This document shows positions 16,759 to 25,924 of a DNA stretch of 64,000 nt, one piece after another. The stretch's first letter is position 1. Each line of letters opens with the position of its first letter. A program made the translations under genes and the position numbers. The notes beneath the pieces were generated by a model. The model searched no databases and was not told the DNA's origin. It saw only the letters and a program-made list of their open reading frames with translations. The DNA comes from an uncultured Roseburia sp. (lineage in GTDB: Bacteria; Bacillota; Clostridia; Lachnospirales; Lachnospiraceae): the NCBI GenBank assembly GCA_947647505.1, contig CANSKO010000011.1, forward strand, positions 23,566 through 87,565, written 5' to 3'.

Positions 16759-17895
16759 CTATTCCCCCTGCTTCATGCCATACAGCTTCTCTTCCTTGTA
16801 GCTTCGATATGCGCCGTCTTCAATCGCCTGACGGATTTCTTCCATCATTGTGTTGTAAAAATACAGATTGTGAAGCACGCACAGGCGCATGCCGAGCATT
16901 TCCTTTGCTTTTAACAGATGCCGGATATAGGCTCTGCTGTATCTTTTGCATGCGGGGCACATGCAGCCTTCTTCAATTGGCCGCATATCTGTGGCATATT
17001 TCTGATTGAACAGATTTCGTTTTCCCTGATTCGTATAAACGTGTCCATGCCGCCCATTTCTGGTCGGATATACGCAGTCAAAAAAATCCACGCCGCGCTC
17101 TACCGCTTCTAAAATATTGGCCGGCGTGCCAACGCCCATCAAATACGTCGGTTTTTCTTCCGGCAGATGCGGCGCCGTAACGTCTAAAATGCGATACATT
17201 TCTTCATGACTTTCCCCTACGGCAAGTCCGCCTATGGCATAACCGTCCAGGTTAAGCTCTGCAATCTGTCTGGCATGACGAATGCGAATGTCTTCATAAA
17301 CCGCTCCCTGATTGATGCCAAATAAAAGCTGCTCTTTATTGATCGTGCGTTCCATTGCATTCAGACGCTGCATTTCTTCTTTGCAGCGCGTCAGCCAACG
17401 GGCTGTCCGATCTACGGAGTCCTGTACATAGGAGCGGTCTGCCTTGCTGCCGGGACACTCGTCAAAAGCCATCGCTATCGTGGAGGCCAGATTCGATTGA
17501 ATCTGCATGCTCTCTTCCGGTCCCATAAAAATCTTTCTTCCGTCCACATGAGAATGAAAATGAACGCCTTCTTCCCGGATCTTTCGAAGCTTTGCAAGTG
17601 AAAACACCTGAAAACCGCCGGAATCGGTGAGAATGGGCCTGTTCCAGTTCATAAATTTATGCAGTCCGCCAAGAGAATGAATCAATGCGTCTCCCGGCCT
17701 GACATGCAGATGATACGTATTGGACAATTCCACCTGTGTTTTGATCTGTTCCAGATCTTCGGTCGAAACGGCCCCTTTGATTGCGCCCTGCGTTCCCACA
17801 TTCATAAATACCGGCGTCTGAATTACGCCGTGTACCGTATGGAATTCCGCGCGCTTTGCCTTTCCATCTTTTTTTAAAATACGATATTCTGCCAT
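16759..17895 (-). CDS. tgt: tRNA-guanine transglycosylase
   Basis: Exchanges G34 for preQ1 in tRNAs with GUN anticodons, leading to queuosine. The 378 aa length is typical. Motifs are DSGGFQVFSL, FDECPG, GGLAVGES, the catalytic-region DCVYPTRNGRHG, and the zinc site CMCPACKRY followed by HNLYFYN. It is convergent with the recombinase gene (13-nt gap). ATG at 17895 follows an ACGAGG-like site. No queA is adjacent. Confidence 0.97.
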   Translation of the reverse strand: MAEYRILKKDGKAKRAEFHTVHGVIQTPVFMNVGTQGAIKGAVSTEDLEQIKTQVELSNTYHLHVRPGDALIHSLGGLHKFMNWNRPILTDSGGFQVFSLAKLRKIREEGVHFHSHVDGRKIFMGPEESMQIQSNLASTIAMAFDECPGSKADRSYVQDSVDRTARWLTRCKEEMQRLNAMERTINKEQLLFGINQGAVYEDIRIRHARQIAELNLDGYAIGGLAVGESHEEMYRILDVTAPHLPEEKPTYLMGVGTPANILEAVERGVDFFDCVYPTRNGRHGHVYTNQGKRNLFNQKYATDMRPIEEGCMCPACKRYSRAYIRHLLKAKEMLGMRLCVLHNLYFYNTMMEEIRQAIEDGAYRSYKEEKLYGMKQGE

Positions 17896-17932
17896 AAAAA
17901 CCTCGTTTCTGTCTGTATTTGATTCAAAAAAG

Positions 17933-17961
17933 AAAGCTCATGCATAATCTCATGAGCTTTT
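17933..17961 (-). terminator. Terminator upstream of tgt
   Basis: A 10-bp perfect stem (AAAGCTCATG / CATGAGCTTT) with an 8-nt loop is followed on the minus strand by CTTTTTT. It would end transcripts from the nuclease gene before tgt. A T-rich run on the plus side is also present. Confidence 0.75.
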
Positions 17962-18054
17962 TCCCTCTTTTGCTTCTTAAATTATAGCATAAACCGAAAA
18001 ATATGCAACCTTATTGTGATTTAGCGTTATTGTCATGTGAAACTGTTTCTTCAA

Positions 18055-18882
18055 TCAGGCGAACTGCATTGACTGCTCTTCTAACTCCTTGACTATATCA
18101 AGGGATAATTCCGTAGCTTCCGCTATTTCCTCTAAAGTCATTTTGCCTAACTTTATTAAATGAACCGCTGTTTTTTTTGCTTTATTTTGTTCCGCCTTTC
18201 GTGCCGCTTCATTTCTCATATCTTCCATAATTCTACACATAGTCGCCACTCCTTTCTCATCCTGCTTGTAATATCTTGCTGTTTTAGCAAGCGCTTCATA
18301 GTTCATATCATCAGGATTGTTACATGAAAAATCGTGCATTAACTTACCAATTTCATCGTTGCCTCTGTATTTCCCATTAACATATAGGATATGTGAACCG
18401 TCGCCAAATAATTCCTTTCCCTCGTTGGTTTCCACATAGCGCCGTATGTGATATATGGATTGATTTTTTCTCATAACATCATTCTCTGTAATAAAAATCA
18501 CATAGCTGTCGGGAATCTCTTCCGTATCATCTCCGGGTTTTAAGATATGTGCGTCTAACAGACTGCTATTGTATCTTGCCCTTTTTGCGCCTGCTCCTGC
18601 GTCTGACCTTTGTATTTCTACGTCAAACTCTTTCTTAGCGCTGTCAACCGCATGAACATCTAAAACAACAGAACGTCCCTGCAAATTTTTCATCATCTCC
18701 TGTGTCCGAACCGATTTGATTTTTATATCCTCTCGTCCCAAAACAATCCGTAGTATCAATTCCACACCCTCAAAATTATCTGCAAGGCAAATGGTCATAA
18801 AATCATCATCCATATATCTAAGCGCTTTCAGACGCTCCAAATCCTGTTGATGTATCTGCTCCGCTGCATGCAAAAATATCAC
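18055..18882 (-). CDS. Rpn/PD-(D/E)XK-family nuclease-like protein
   Basis: About 275 aa, of the Rpn (YhgA-like, PDDEXK_2) group often annotated as transposase or recombination-promoting nuclease. The nuclease core shows Asp75 (VVLDVHAVD) and Glu89-x-Gln91 (DVEIQRSD), an ExQ form of the motif. Family features include LLDAHILKPGD, the SYVIFITENDV strand and a charged C-terminal helix with a short HTH-like tail. The GTG at 18882 overlaps AAGAAGG; TTG at 18873 has better spacing, so the exact start is uncertain. It is isolated next to transposase debris, consistent with acquisition. Confidence 0.82.
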   Translation of the reverse strand: MIFLHAAEQIHQQDLERLKALRYMDDDFMTICLADNFEGVELILRIVLGREDIKIKSVRTQEMMKNLQGRSVVLDVHAVDSAKKEFDVEIQRSDAGAGAKRARYNSSLLDAHILKPGDDTEEIPDSYVIFITENDVMRKNQSIYHIRRYVETNEGKELFGDGSHILYVNGKYRGNDEIGKLMHDFSCNNPDDMNYEALAKTARYYKQDEKGVATMCRIMEDMRNEAARKAEQNKAKKTAVHLIKLGKMTLEEIAEATELSLDIVKELEEQSMQFA

Positions 18883-18900
18883 CTTCTTTCACCCGCTTTC

Positions 18901-18929
18901 ATTATACATCGGACAATAGCTTTTGAAAA
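18901..18929 (-). promoter_or_regulatory. Promoter for the Rpn-like gene
   Basis: On the minus strand TTTTCA (18924-18929) and TATAAT (18901-18906) are 17 nt apart. The -10 overlaps the stop codon of the transposase remnant, so this promoter may come from the remnant DNA. Confidence 0.55.
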
Positions 18930-19117
18930 CTGAATTTTTCGTGAAATTTGCCAGCTGCCATTCTTTCTATTCTCGCTCTCTCCCAAGATATTTCTGCCTC
19001 CATCATTTCCCTGATGGTTTCGGCTGATCCTTCCGGGCATCCTGAATGTCCTTCAACCATCCGGATATCATACTCCTCCAAGAGCTAATGGATGATATTT
19101 CGTTTTCCCTCTGTCAT
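18902..19117 (-). pseudogene. Decayed N-terminal fragment of an IS256-type (mutator) transposase
   Basis: Starting at an ATG at 19117, the frame reads MTEGKRNIIH, then an amber stop at 19085-19087, then LLEEYDIR and, further on, IREMMEAE, ending at a stop at 18902-18904. TEGKRNII-x-x-LLxEYDI and IKEMMEAEM are typical of the first 60 residues of IS256-family transposases as I know them, and a YLGRER remnant appears in another frame. The stop, the frame disruption and the lack of any catalytic region show it is dead. No terminal inverted repeats were located. Confidence 0.6.
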
Positions 19118-19218
19118 TTGTACTCTTGACACTTTTCTATTCTAAAGATGAGGACTGCCTTGATTTCATTGGATTACAGGCTTGATTGAATTTTCAAGTC
19201 AATATTCAACAAAAAACA

Positions 19219-19289
19219 ACACGGAAAACAATTCACAAAACAGCCGTTACAATACAAGCACAGGCGGTTCATCAAATCATTTTCCGTGT
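19219..19289 (-). terminator. Possible long-loop terminator after glnA
   Basis: Ten-base arms (ACACGGAAAA / TTTTCCGTGT) flank about 50 nt that include a G+C-rich inner part. On the minus strand the distal arm is followed by TGTTTTTTG. It lies 30 nt past the glnA stop. The remainder of 19118-19318 holds no gene that I can see. Confidence 0.45.
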
Positions 19290-19318
19290 ATCATTGTTAA
19301 AATGCTTTTATTCAAATT

Positions 19319-20746
19319 CTACAGATCATAATACATTTTAAATTCCGCAGGATTCGGTATCTGCTCCAGGCGCTTCAGCTCTTCCCGTTTCCGGGCTGTC
19401 CAGACTTCAATCAGCCGTTCGGGGAAGACGCCGCCTTTTGTCAGGTATTCGTGATCGGCTTCCAGCGCATCCAGCGCTTCACCCAGTGATTTGGGGAGGC
19501 CTTTGATCTTCTTCTGCTCCTCTTCAGACAGCGTATAAAGATTGCAGTCATAGGGACCCCAGCCATGCTCTGCCGGATCAATCTGATGCACGATGCCATC
19601 CAGTCCTGCCATCAGAATCGCGGCATATGCATAATAGGGATTGGCCGTCGCATCCGGATTGCGCAGCTCAAACCGTTTCGTCTCCGGCGTCTTTGCATAA
19701 GCGGGGATTCGAATGACGGCGCTGCGGTTTGACGTTGCGTAACCGACCGTGACAGGCGCCTCATACCCCGGCACAAGACGTTTAAACGAGTTTGTGGAGG
19801 GATTGGTAAAAGCGCACAGCGAAGCGATATGCTTAAGCAGACCGCCGATGAAATAATGCGCCGTACGGCTCAGGCCGGAATAGCCGTTTTCATCGTAAAA
19901 TAAAGGTTTTCCATCTTTGAGAAGCAGCATGTGGACATGCAGGCCGCTGCCCGCTTCCTGATAAATGGGTTTTGGCAAAAATGTCGCCGTTTTTCCTTCC
20001 CTTGCCGCCATGTTTTTGATGATGTATTTGATAATCATCGTATTGTCCGCCATTGCCGGCATATCGTTTAATTCTACCTCAATTTCCATCTGGCCCGGCC
20101 CGCCGACTTCATGGTGGTGATATTTTACGGAAATTCCCCAGTCTTCTATCATCATGCACATACGGCTGCGCAGATCATATCCGACGTCCTGCGGCGCAGC
20201 CGCGTGATACCCGCCCTTATAAGGCACTTCATAGCCATTATTTCCATCTGTCGCCAGATTACAGTTCCATTCAGCCTGCTTTGCGTCAATCCGATAGCCG
20301 CACTGCTGCGGCGTCACCTCATAGCGCGCGCTGTCAAACAGATAAAATTCAAATTCCGGCCCGATCACCATGCGGTCCGCAATGCCGCATTCCTTCATGT
20401 ATTCGATGGCTTTTAAGCTTACGTTCTTCGGGTACTGGTCGAACGGCTTGTTGGATCCGGCCTCTATCGTGCATACGTTTCCGCACATCGTAAGCGTGGG
20501 AACTTCTGCAAACGGATCAATATACGCCGTATCCGCGTCCGGCAGAAATACCATATCGCTCTTTTCCACAGGCGCATAGCCATAGTTCGAGCCGTCAAAG
20601 CCAATGCCCTGTGTAAAAACAGATTCTCCGAATCGTTCCACCGGTATCGTAATATGCCGCCATCTTCCATCGATATCCGTCATCTTGAAGTCGATCATGC
20701 GGATCTGGTTTTCTTCACATATTTTTTTAATTTCTTTTACTTTCAT
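19319..20746 (-). CDS. glnA: Type I glutamine synthetase
   Basis: ATP-dependent condensation of glutamate and ammonia. The 475 aa protein shows the beta-grasp N-terminus with GIGFDGSNYGY and the catalytic domain motifs PEFEFYLFD, YHHHEVGGPGQMEIE, GSGLHVHM and the ATP-binding region NPSTNSFKRLVPGYEAP with NRSAVIRIP. An adenylylation-type loop is not evident. GGAAGAGG precedes the ATG. It follows rng by 51 nt. An operon with rng is unusual and may simply reflect read-through. Confidence 0.96.
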   Translation of the reverse strand: MKVKEIKKICEENQIRMIDFKMTDIDGRWRHITIPVERFGESVFTQGIGFDGSNYGYAPVEKSDMVFLPDADTAYIDPFAEVPTLTMCGNVCTIEAGSNKPFDQYPKNVSLKAIEYMKECGIADRMVIGPEFEFYLFDSARYEVTPQQCGYRIDAKQAEWNCNLATDGNNGYEVPYKGGYHAAAPQDVGYDLRSRMCMMIEDWGISVKYHHHEVGGPGQMEIEVELNDMPAMADNTMIIKYIIKNMAAREGKTATFLPKPIYQEAGSGLHVHMLLLKDGKPLFYDENGYSGLSRTAHYFIGGLLKHIASLCAFTNPSTNSFKRLVPGYEAPVTVGYATSNRSAVIRIPAYAKTPETKRFELRNPDATANPYYAYAAILMAGLDGIVHQIDPAEHGWGPYDCNLYTLSEEEQKKIKGLPKSLGEALDALEADHEYLTKGGVFPERLIEVWTARKREELKRLEQIPNPAEFKMYYDL

Positions 20747-20797
20747 AAACCTCTTCCTTTCTGATTTTTTATCCAGTTTCCCATTTACATTGCAGCG

Positions 20798-22021
20798 TTA
20801 TGCACGATCCTGTAAAGACGCATCCGACTTCCTTCCCGGAAGCTGCTCCCATAAGGGCTTTTTGATTTTTTTACGTGTGATTTCCGCCAGGTCAAGCTTT
20901 GTAAAGTCTACAAAATCCGTCCGAACGCGATCGTTGAAAAGATAGCGTTTAAACGCCTGAATCAGCGTATTTTTGGATTCCTCCGCTTCCATGCTGATGA
21001 AATCGACGATGCAGATGCCGGAAATATTGCGAAGCCTTAACTGCCTTGCAATCTCCTTCGCCGCTTCCAGATTTACCTTCAGGTGAAAGTCTTCCTTCTT
21101 GCTTGCAGCGCTTCCGCCACTGTTGACGTCAATCACCGTCAAAGCCTCCGTAGGCTGGATAATCAGATAGGCGCCGGACTTTAGCCACACGCGGTCTAAA
21201 AGCGCTTCCTTTAACTTCGACTTTAAGCTATAAAGCGCCGACAGGGAAAGCAGCGGATCTTCATAAAATACGATCCGGTTCTTAAAAACGCCCGCCGTAT
21301 CGCAAAACGCCTCTTTTAACGCTTCATAGACAAGCGGATCGTCGGTGACAATCTTCTCAGGCGGCGCAGACAGATGATCCCTTACCGTGGCGATATAGCC
21401 GGACGGCTCCTGATACAGGCAGCTATAACAGGTGCGGTGTTGATGCTGCTCATATAACCTATAATATGTGGCGCGAAGGCTCTCGTATTCCGCAAGCAGC
21501 TGCGCGTCTTCATACTGCTTTGCGCCGGTGCGCACAATCAGTCCAAACGGCTCTTCTTCTGTCTGTAAAAACAGAGCCTTTAAGCGCCCTCTGGACGCGT
21601 CATCCAGCTTTTTTGAAATGCCAAGCCGTCTGTCGAACGCGGTAAGGATTAAGGCGTTGCCCCGTATGGTAATATTCGTTGAAACCATCGGATCTTTTGA
21701 CTTTATGGCTTCCTTTGCAACCTGTACGACGATCTCATCCTCCTGCGTCAGCCTTCCAGGCCGCGTCTGCCGCGTCATCCATGCGTTTTTCGCTTCTTTT
21801 AAAGGCAGATACGTCATCTCACCTGGCGCGATTTCCACAAAAGCGGCCTGAATTTTTTCAGAAATCTGCCGCACTCTTCCGATGTATACATTTCCAAGAA
21901 TGGATGCAGCCGTCTGCTCTTCACAGGAAACTTCCGTCAGAAGATTTTCCTCGAACAGAGCTGTAATCCGGCAGATACAGCCGTTTATCGTTTCATTCGT
22001 AATTACGATCCGTTTATGCAA
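20798..22021 (-). CDS. rng: Ribonuclease G/E family endoribonuclease, lacking the zinc-link motif
   Basis: Single-strand endoribonuclease for rRNA and mRNA processing. The 407 aa protein has the N-terminal S1 domain (GNVYIGRVRQISEKIQAAFV), the RNase H-like/5'-sensor region, and the DNase I-like catalytic metal sites VIDVNSGG and CIVDFISME. The C-terminus stops soon after LAEITRKKIKK, where E. coli RNase E and G continue into CPxC, so the zinc-link is absent. A TTG at 22021 with GGGAGAGG upstream is the best start; a longer ATG frame would overlap the previous gene by 59 nt. Confidence 0.9.
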   Translation of the reverse strand: MHKRIVITNETINGCICRITALFEENLLTEVSCEEQTAASILGNVYIGRVRQISEKIQAAFVEIAPGEMTYLPLKEAKNAWMTRQTRPGRLTQEDEIVVQVAKEAIKSKDPMVSTNITIRGNALILTAFDRRLGISKKLDDASRGRLKALFLQTEEEPFGLIVRTGAKQYEDAQLLAEYESLRATYYRLYEQHQHRTCYSCLYQEPSGYIATVRDHLSAPPEKIVTDDPLVYEALKEAFCDTAGVFKNRIVFYEDPLLSLSALYSLKSKLKEALLDRVWLKSGAYLIIQPTEALTVIDVNSGGSAASKKEDFHLKVNLEAAKEIARQLRLRNISGICIVDFISMEAEESKNTLIQAFKRYLFNDRVRTDFVDFTKLDLAEITRKKIKKPLWEQLPGRKSDASLQDRA

Positions 22022-22721
22022 TGTCCTCTCCCATCTCGCCCAAAGACAAAAAGCCGCCGTCCTTTTCCCCATACAGATCGATTCTGTGAATCTGAATCGA
22101 CAGAGGTTTTAGATCAACCCCCAGGGAATGATAAAACGCTTCCAGTATAAGTTCGGGTTTCACATTTTCTTTGCTTCCGGCGCTGACTTTTAAAGCAAAA
22201 CAGGGGCTCCCTTCCTCCCTGTATATGCGGGCGTCATAGATCAGCTTTTTTAAATCAAGGGTTTTTTCGCTTTTCTTCGTCTGTTTTGTAATCCAGATCG
22301 CATCCTGTCCGTAAAACGCTCCAAAGGCGGCTTCGTGTTCTACCTGAGGCACATCACAGAGCGTTCGAAAGCGAAGCGTATAGTCGGCGGCCGCTACGGC
22401 GGACATCGCTTTTTGATCCGTATCGAAAAGCCTTCGGTAAGAAAGAATTTCAATGCCTTCTACCATAACCGCATTCAGTGCGCGTACGGCTTCTTCTGAA
22501 GATTTCGTGTCGTTTACCGCAATATCCAGATATTCCCCGTCGCTTGTAACGCCAAGTCCAAGAGGCAATGCAAACGACATAATCGGATGCGGTGAAAATC
22601 CGCCGGAAAGGGCAATGTCAATTTCTCCGCGCCGCATGCATTTTTGAAAATACCGCATCAGATCCAGATGTCCGACAAACTTCATGACGCCGTATTTACG
22701 GAACTTGATTCGAATTCTCAA
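22014..22721 (-). CDS. TIGR03936/DUF2344 radical-SAM-linked protein
   Basis: A 235 aa protein of unknown biochemical role that is habitually encoded with, or fused to, the large radical SAM protein upstream. Typical features are the start RIRIKFRKYGVMKFVGHLDLMRY region, RRGEIDIALSGGFSPHP and FALPLGLGVTSDGEYLDI. The start is inferred as TTG at 22721, 8 nt after GGGAGGT. It overlaps the upstream gene by 26 nt and the rng start by 8 nt, so all three are coupled. Confidence 0.88.
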   Translation of the reverse strand: MRIRIKFRKYGVMKFVGHLDLMRYFQKCMRRGEIDIALSGGFSPHPIMSFALPLGLGVTSDGEYLDIAVNDTKSSEEAVRALNAVMVEGIEILSYRRLFDTDQKAMSAVAAADYTLRFRTLCDVPQVEHEAAFGAFYGQDAIWITKQTKKSEKTLDLKKLIYDARIYREEGSPCFALKVSAGSKENVKPELILEAFYHSLGVDLKPLSIQIHRIDLYGEKDGGFLSLGEMGEDIA

Positions 22722-24570
22722 CGCATACACCTCCCTGATATTTGGCCGCCCCGCAGCCGCTGCATGCCGCCCTGCAATTTTTCGTAACCTCTCCATTCTT
22801 TGCACGCGCGTATTCCCGCTTCAGAAACTCCTTTGTCACGCCCGCATCGATGAAGTCCCACGGGAAGCGTTCTTCCGGCGTACGCTCCCTGAGCGTATAA
22901 AAATCAGGATCAACGCCCGTTTCTTCAAATGCTTCCATCCAGGCATTATAGTTGAAAAAATCGCTCCAGGCATCAAACAGGCAGCCCTTTTCATAGGCGC
23001 GAAGCAGCGCTTTGCCAACCCTGCGGTCCCCCCTTGCCAGAACGCCTTCGAGCACGGTAACGTCCGCTTCATGCCAGTTGTAGCGAATGCTTTTTTTGTT
23101 CAGCTGGCCTTTGACTGCTTCCTGCACGGTTTTTGCGGCCGCAATATAATGCTCTCTCGGGTGCATGGCGGCCCACTGAAACGGCGTAAACGGCTTTGGA
23201 ACAAAAAACGACGTGCTGATTGTAATCTGGCACTTACCGTTTCGATGCTCTTTTGGAATCTCATAATAACGGGCCGCAATCCGATTGGCCAGCTCTGCGA
23301 TGGCGCACTGGTCTTCCTCCGTTTCGGTTGGCAGTCCCAGCATAAAGTAAAGCTTTACCTTCTGCCAGCCTCCGGCAAACGCTTCCGCCGCACCGTCTAA
23401 AATGATCTCTTCCGTCAGCCCCTTGTTGATTACGTCCCGCAGCCGCTGCGAACCTGCTTCCGGCGCAAACGTTAAGCTGCTTTTTTTCACATCCTGTACT
23501 TTTCCCATAATATCCAGAGAAAATGCATCAATGCGAAGAGACGGAAGCGAAATATTAATCCCTTTTCCCTGAAATTCTTCCATCAGATACGTGACCAGCT
23601 CCTTTAAGCCCGAGTAATCGGAAGAGCTCAAAGAACTGAGAGAAATCTCATCATAGCCGGTATTCTTTAACATCTGATACGCATATGTTTTTAAAACCTC
23701 AACGTCCTTCTCTCTGGTCGGCCGATAGATCATGCCCGCCTGACAAAACCGACAGCCACGAATGCAGCCGCGCTGAATTTCCAGCACGACGCGATCCTGC
23801 GTCGCCTGTAAAAACGGCGCCAGAGGCTTCTGCGGATATACGACGTCCGTCAATTCGGTTACGACCTGTTTTTCCACTTTGGAAGGAATGTTTGCTTCCG
23901 TCGGCGTAAAGTCGGCAAGCGTGCCGTCTGCATGATACGACGCTTCATACAGAGACGGCGCGTAGATGCCCGGAATCTGCGCCGCACGGCGCAGAAAGTC
24001 TTTTCGACAGGCGCCGGACGCTTTCCATTCTTTATACAGGTCAAGCAGGGCGTCATAGCTTGTTTCGCCTTCGCCAATGTAAAACAGGTCAAAAAAATCC
24101 GCAAGCGGCTCCGGATTATAGGCGCAGGGGCCGCCGCCGATCACGAACGGGTGGTCGGCATTTCTATCCTGAGAGAAAAGCGGAATGCCGGAAAGATCCA
24201 GAATCTGCAGCACGTTCGTGTAGCACATCTCATATTGCAGCGTAATGCCAAGAAAGTCAAACGCCAAAATAGCGTCCTGCGATTCCAGTGCAAACAGAGG
24301 GATTTTTTTTTCCTTTAAGATCCGATGCAGATCGGGCCACGGCGAATAGACGCGCTCACAGTAAACGTCGTCCCTGCGGTTGAACATATCATAAAGAATC
24401 TGAATCCCAAGATGGGACATGCCGATTTCATATACGTCCGGAAAACACATGCAAAATCGAATGTCCACATCGGAAGGGTTCTTGCAGACCATATTGATCT
24501 CATTGCCAATATAGCGGGCCGGCTTTTCCACCGACAATAAAATTTCTTCTTCTAACGCTAATCTTTTCAT
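22696..24570 (-). CDS. TIGR03960-family radical SAM protein
   Basis: A 624 aa iron-sulfur enzyme with unknown substrate. It has an N-terminal B12-binding-like region (about 30-190, with FPDVYEIGMSHLG and GGGPCAYNPEPL) and the radical SAM core with the CxxxCxxC cluster in RGCIRGCRFCQAG. The SLPSLRIDAF strand and GLPTETEEDQ motif follow. Cys-rich CRAACSGCGA near the C-terminus could bind a second cluster. It is linked to the DUF2344 gene downstream, as is usual for this family. It starts 1 nt after the previous stop. Confidence 0.92.
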   Translation of the reverse strand: MKRLALEEEILLSVEKPARYIGNEINMVCKNPSDVDIRFCMCFPDVYEIGMSHLGIQILYDMFNRRDDVYCERVYSPWPDLHRILKEKKIPLFALESQDAILAFDFLGITLQYEMCYTNVLQILDLSGIPLFSQDRNADHPFVIGGGPCAYNPEPLADFFDLFYIGEGETSYDALLDLYKEWKASGACRKDFLRRAAQIPGIYAPSLYEASYHADGTLADFTPTEANIPSKVEKQVVTELTDVVYPQKPLAPFLQATQDRVVLEIQRGCIRGCRFCQAGMIYRPTREKDVEVLKTYAYQMLKNTGYDEISLSSLSSSDYSGLKELVTYLMEEFQGKGINISLPSLRIDAFSLDIMGKVQDVKKSSLTFAPEAGSQRLRDVINKGLTEEIILDGAAEAFAGGWQKVKLYFMLGLPTETEEDQCAIAELANRIAARYYEIPKEHRNGKCQITISTSFFVPKPFTPFQWAAMHPREHYIAAAKTVQEAVKGQLNKKSIRYNWHEADVTVLEGVLARGDRRVGKALLRAYEKGCLFDAWSDFFNYNAWMEAFEETGVDPDFYTLRERTPEERFPWDFIDAGVTKEFLKREYARAKNGEVTKNCRAACSGCGAAKYQGGVCVENSNQVP

Positions 24571-24571
24571 G

Positions 24572-25189
24572 TTAAAACCTTACTTTAATATAAGCCTGAA
24601 TCTCCTGTACGCATTTTTCGAAGCCAAGCTTGCTGCTGTTTAAGCAAAGATCATAGTTCCGTGCGTCCGTCCAGTCCCGTCCGGTATAATGCTTATAAAA
24701 TTCCGCCCGGTATTTATCCGTCTTTGCAATAAACTTTTCCATCTCCGCTTCCGTCATGCTGTTCTGCTCCATTGCCCTGGCAAGATTAAATTCCGCAGAT
24801 CCATGCACAAAAACGCTGACGACGTTGGGATAATCCTTCAGCACAAAGTCTGCGGCGCGTCCGATGATGACGCAGCTTTCCGTTTCCGCCAGCCGCCGGA
24901 TGACTTTCGCCTGGTAATTAAACAGATTTTTGGCGGAAACAAAATCACTGCTTTCCGGAGGGATCAGATCTCCCGTGTACAGATCGGTTGACATGCGAAG
25001 AAACGGACTGTTTTTCAGCTTTTCATCCATCTGTCGGAACAGCTGCTCATTGATGCCGCTTTCTTCAGAAGCCATTTTCATCAGATTACTGCTGTAATAC
25101 GGTATGCCAAGCTCTTTTGCGAGCATTTTGCCGACGGTTCTTCCGCCGCTTCCATACTGCCTTGCAATCGTAATTACGATAGGTTCCAT
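24572..25189 (-). CDS. Cytidylate-kinase-like protein (paralog 2)
   Basis: A 205 aa P-loop protein, clearly related to the gene at 13062. The modified Walker A is ITIARQYGSGGRTVG at the N-terminus, followed by CVIIGRAADFVL and a Lys/Glu-rich lid region with KTDKYRAEFYKHYTGRDW. The sharing of DKxRAxYYxxYT-like motifs with paralog 1 marks a subfamily distinct from classical Cmk. It lies between livF (11 nt) and the radical SAM gene (1 nt), in the same direction. Confidence 0.83.
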   Translation of the reverse strand: MEPIVITIARQYGSGGRTVGKMLAKELGIPYYSSNLMKMASEESGINEQLFRQMDEKLKNSPFLRMSTDLYTGDLIPPESSDFVSAKNLFNYQAKVIRRLAETESCVIIGRAADFVLKDYPNVVSVFVHGSAEFNLARAMEQNSMTEAEMEKFIAKTDKYRAEFYKHYTGRDWTDARNYDLCLNSSKLGFEKCVQEIQAYIKVRF

Positions 25190-25200
25190 GTAAACGCCTC

Positions 25201-25911
25201 CTATTCCCCAAGATATGCTTTTTTAATCGAGTCGTCATCCATCAGCGTTTTCGCGTCTCCCGAAAGCACAATATTCCCCGTTTCTAAAACGTAAGCCCTG
25301 TCCGCAATGGAAAGCGCTTTTTTTGCATTCTGCTCCACAAGAAGCACTGTCGTGCCACTTTTGCTGACTTCTTCTATGATTTCAAAAATCTGATTTACAA
25401 GAATCGGGGAAAGCCCCATCGACGGTTCGTCCATTACAATGATTTTCGGCTTTGACATCAGCGCGCGGCCCATGGCAAGCATCTGCTGTTCTCCGCCGCT
25501 TAGCGTTCCGGCAAGCTGGTTTTTCCGCTCCTTTAAACGCGGAAAGCGATCGTATACCATTGCGATTGTCTGCTCCATTTCGCCCCTGTCTTTCCTTGTA
25601 TACGCGCCCATTTTCAGATTTTCGTATACGGTCAGCTCCGCGAAGACGCGGCGGCCTTCCGGCACGTGCGCCATGCCAAGCGATACGATTTTATGCGCCG
25701 GAACTTTTGTAATGTCGTTTCCTTCAAACATGACCAAACCGCGTTTGGGAGATAACAGACCGGTAATCGTATGCAGCGTCGTCGTCTTCCCGGCTCCGTT
25801 TGCGCCGATTAACGCGATAACCTCTCCTTCGTTTACTTCAAAAGAGATGCCCTTGATCGCCTGAATCATGCCATAATATACTTCAATATTCTTTACTTCA
25901 AGCATCGCCAT
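25201..25911 (-). CDS. livF: Branched-chain amino-acid ABC transporter ATP-binding protein
   Basis: One of two ATPase subunits powering high-affinity Leu/Ile/Val uptake. The 236 aa protein has Walker A GANGAGKTT, the signature LSGGEQQML, Walker B IIVMDEP and the LivF-typical LVEQNAKKAL. The ATG at 25911 follows GGAGG within the gap after livG; the longer open frame reaches into livG without support. It is the last gene of the liv cluster. Confidence 0.96.
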   Translation of the reverse strand: MAMLEVKNIEVYYGMIQAIKGISFEVNEGEVIALIGANGAGKTTTLHTITGLLSPKRGLVMFEGNDITKVPAHKIVSLGMAHVPEGRRVFAELTVYENLKMGAYTRKDRGEMEQTIAMVYDRFPRLKERKNQLAGTLSGGEQQMLAMGRALMSKPKIIVMDEPSMGLSPILVNQIFEIIEEVSKSGTTVLLVEQNAKKALSIADRAYVLETGNIVLSGDAKTLMDDDSIKKAYLGE

Positions 25912-25924
25912 ATTATCCGTCCTC

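Noticed and set aside
22022..22072. Longer RNase G start at ATG 22072
   Set aside because: The extra residues are not family-like and overlap the DUF2344 gene; the TTG at 22021 has a properly spaced ribosome site.
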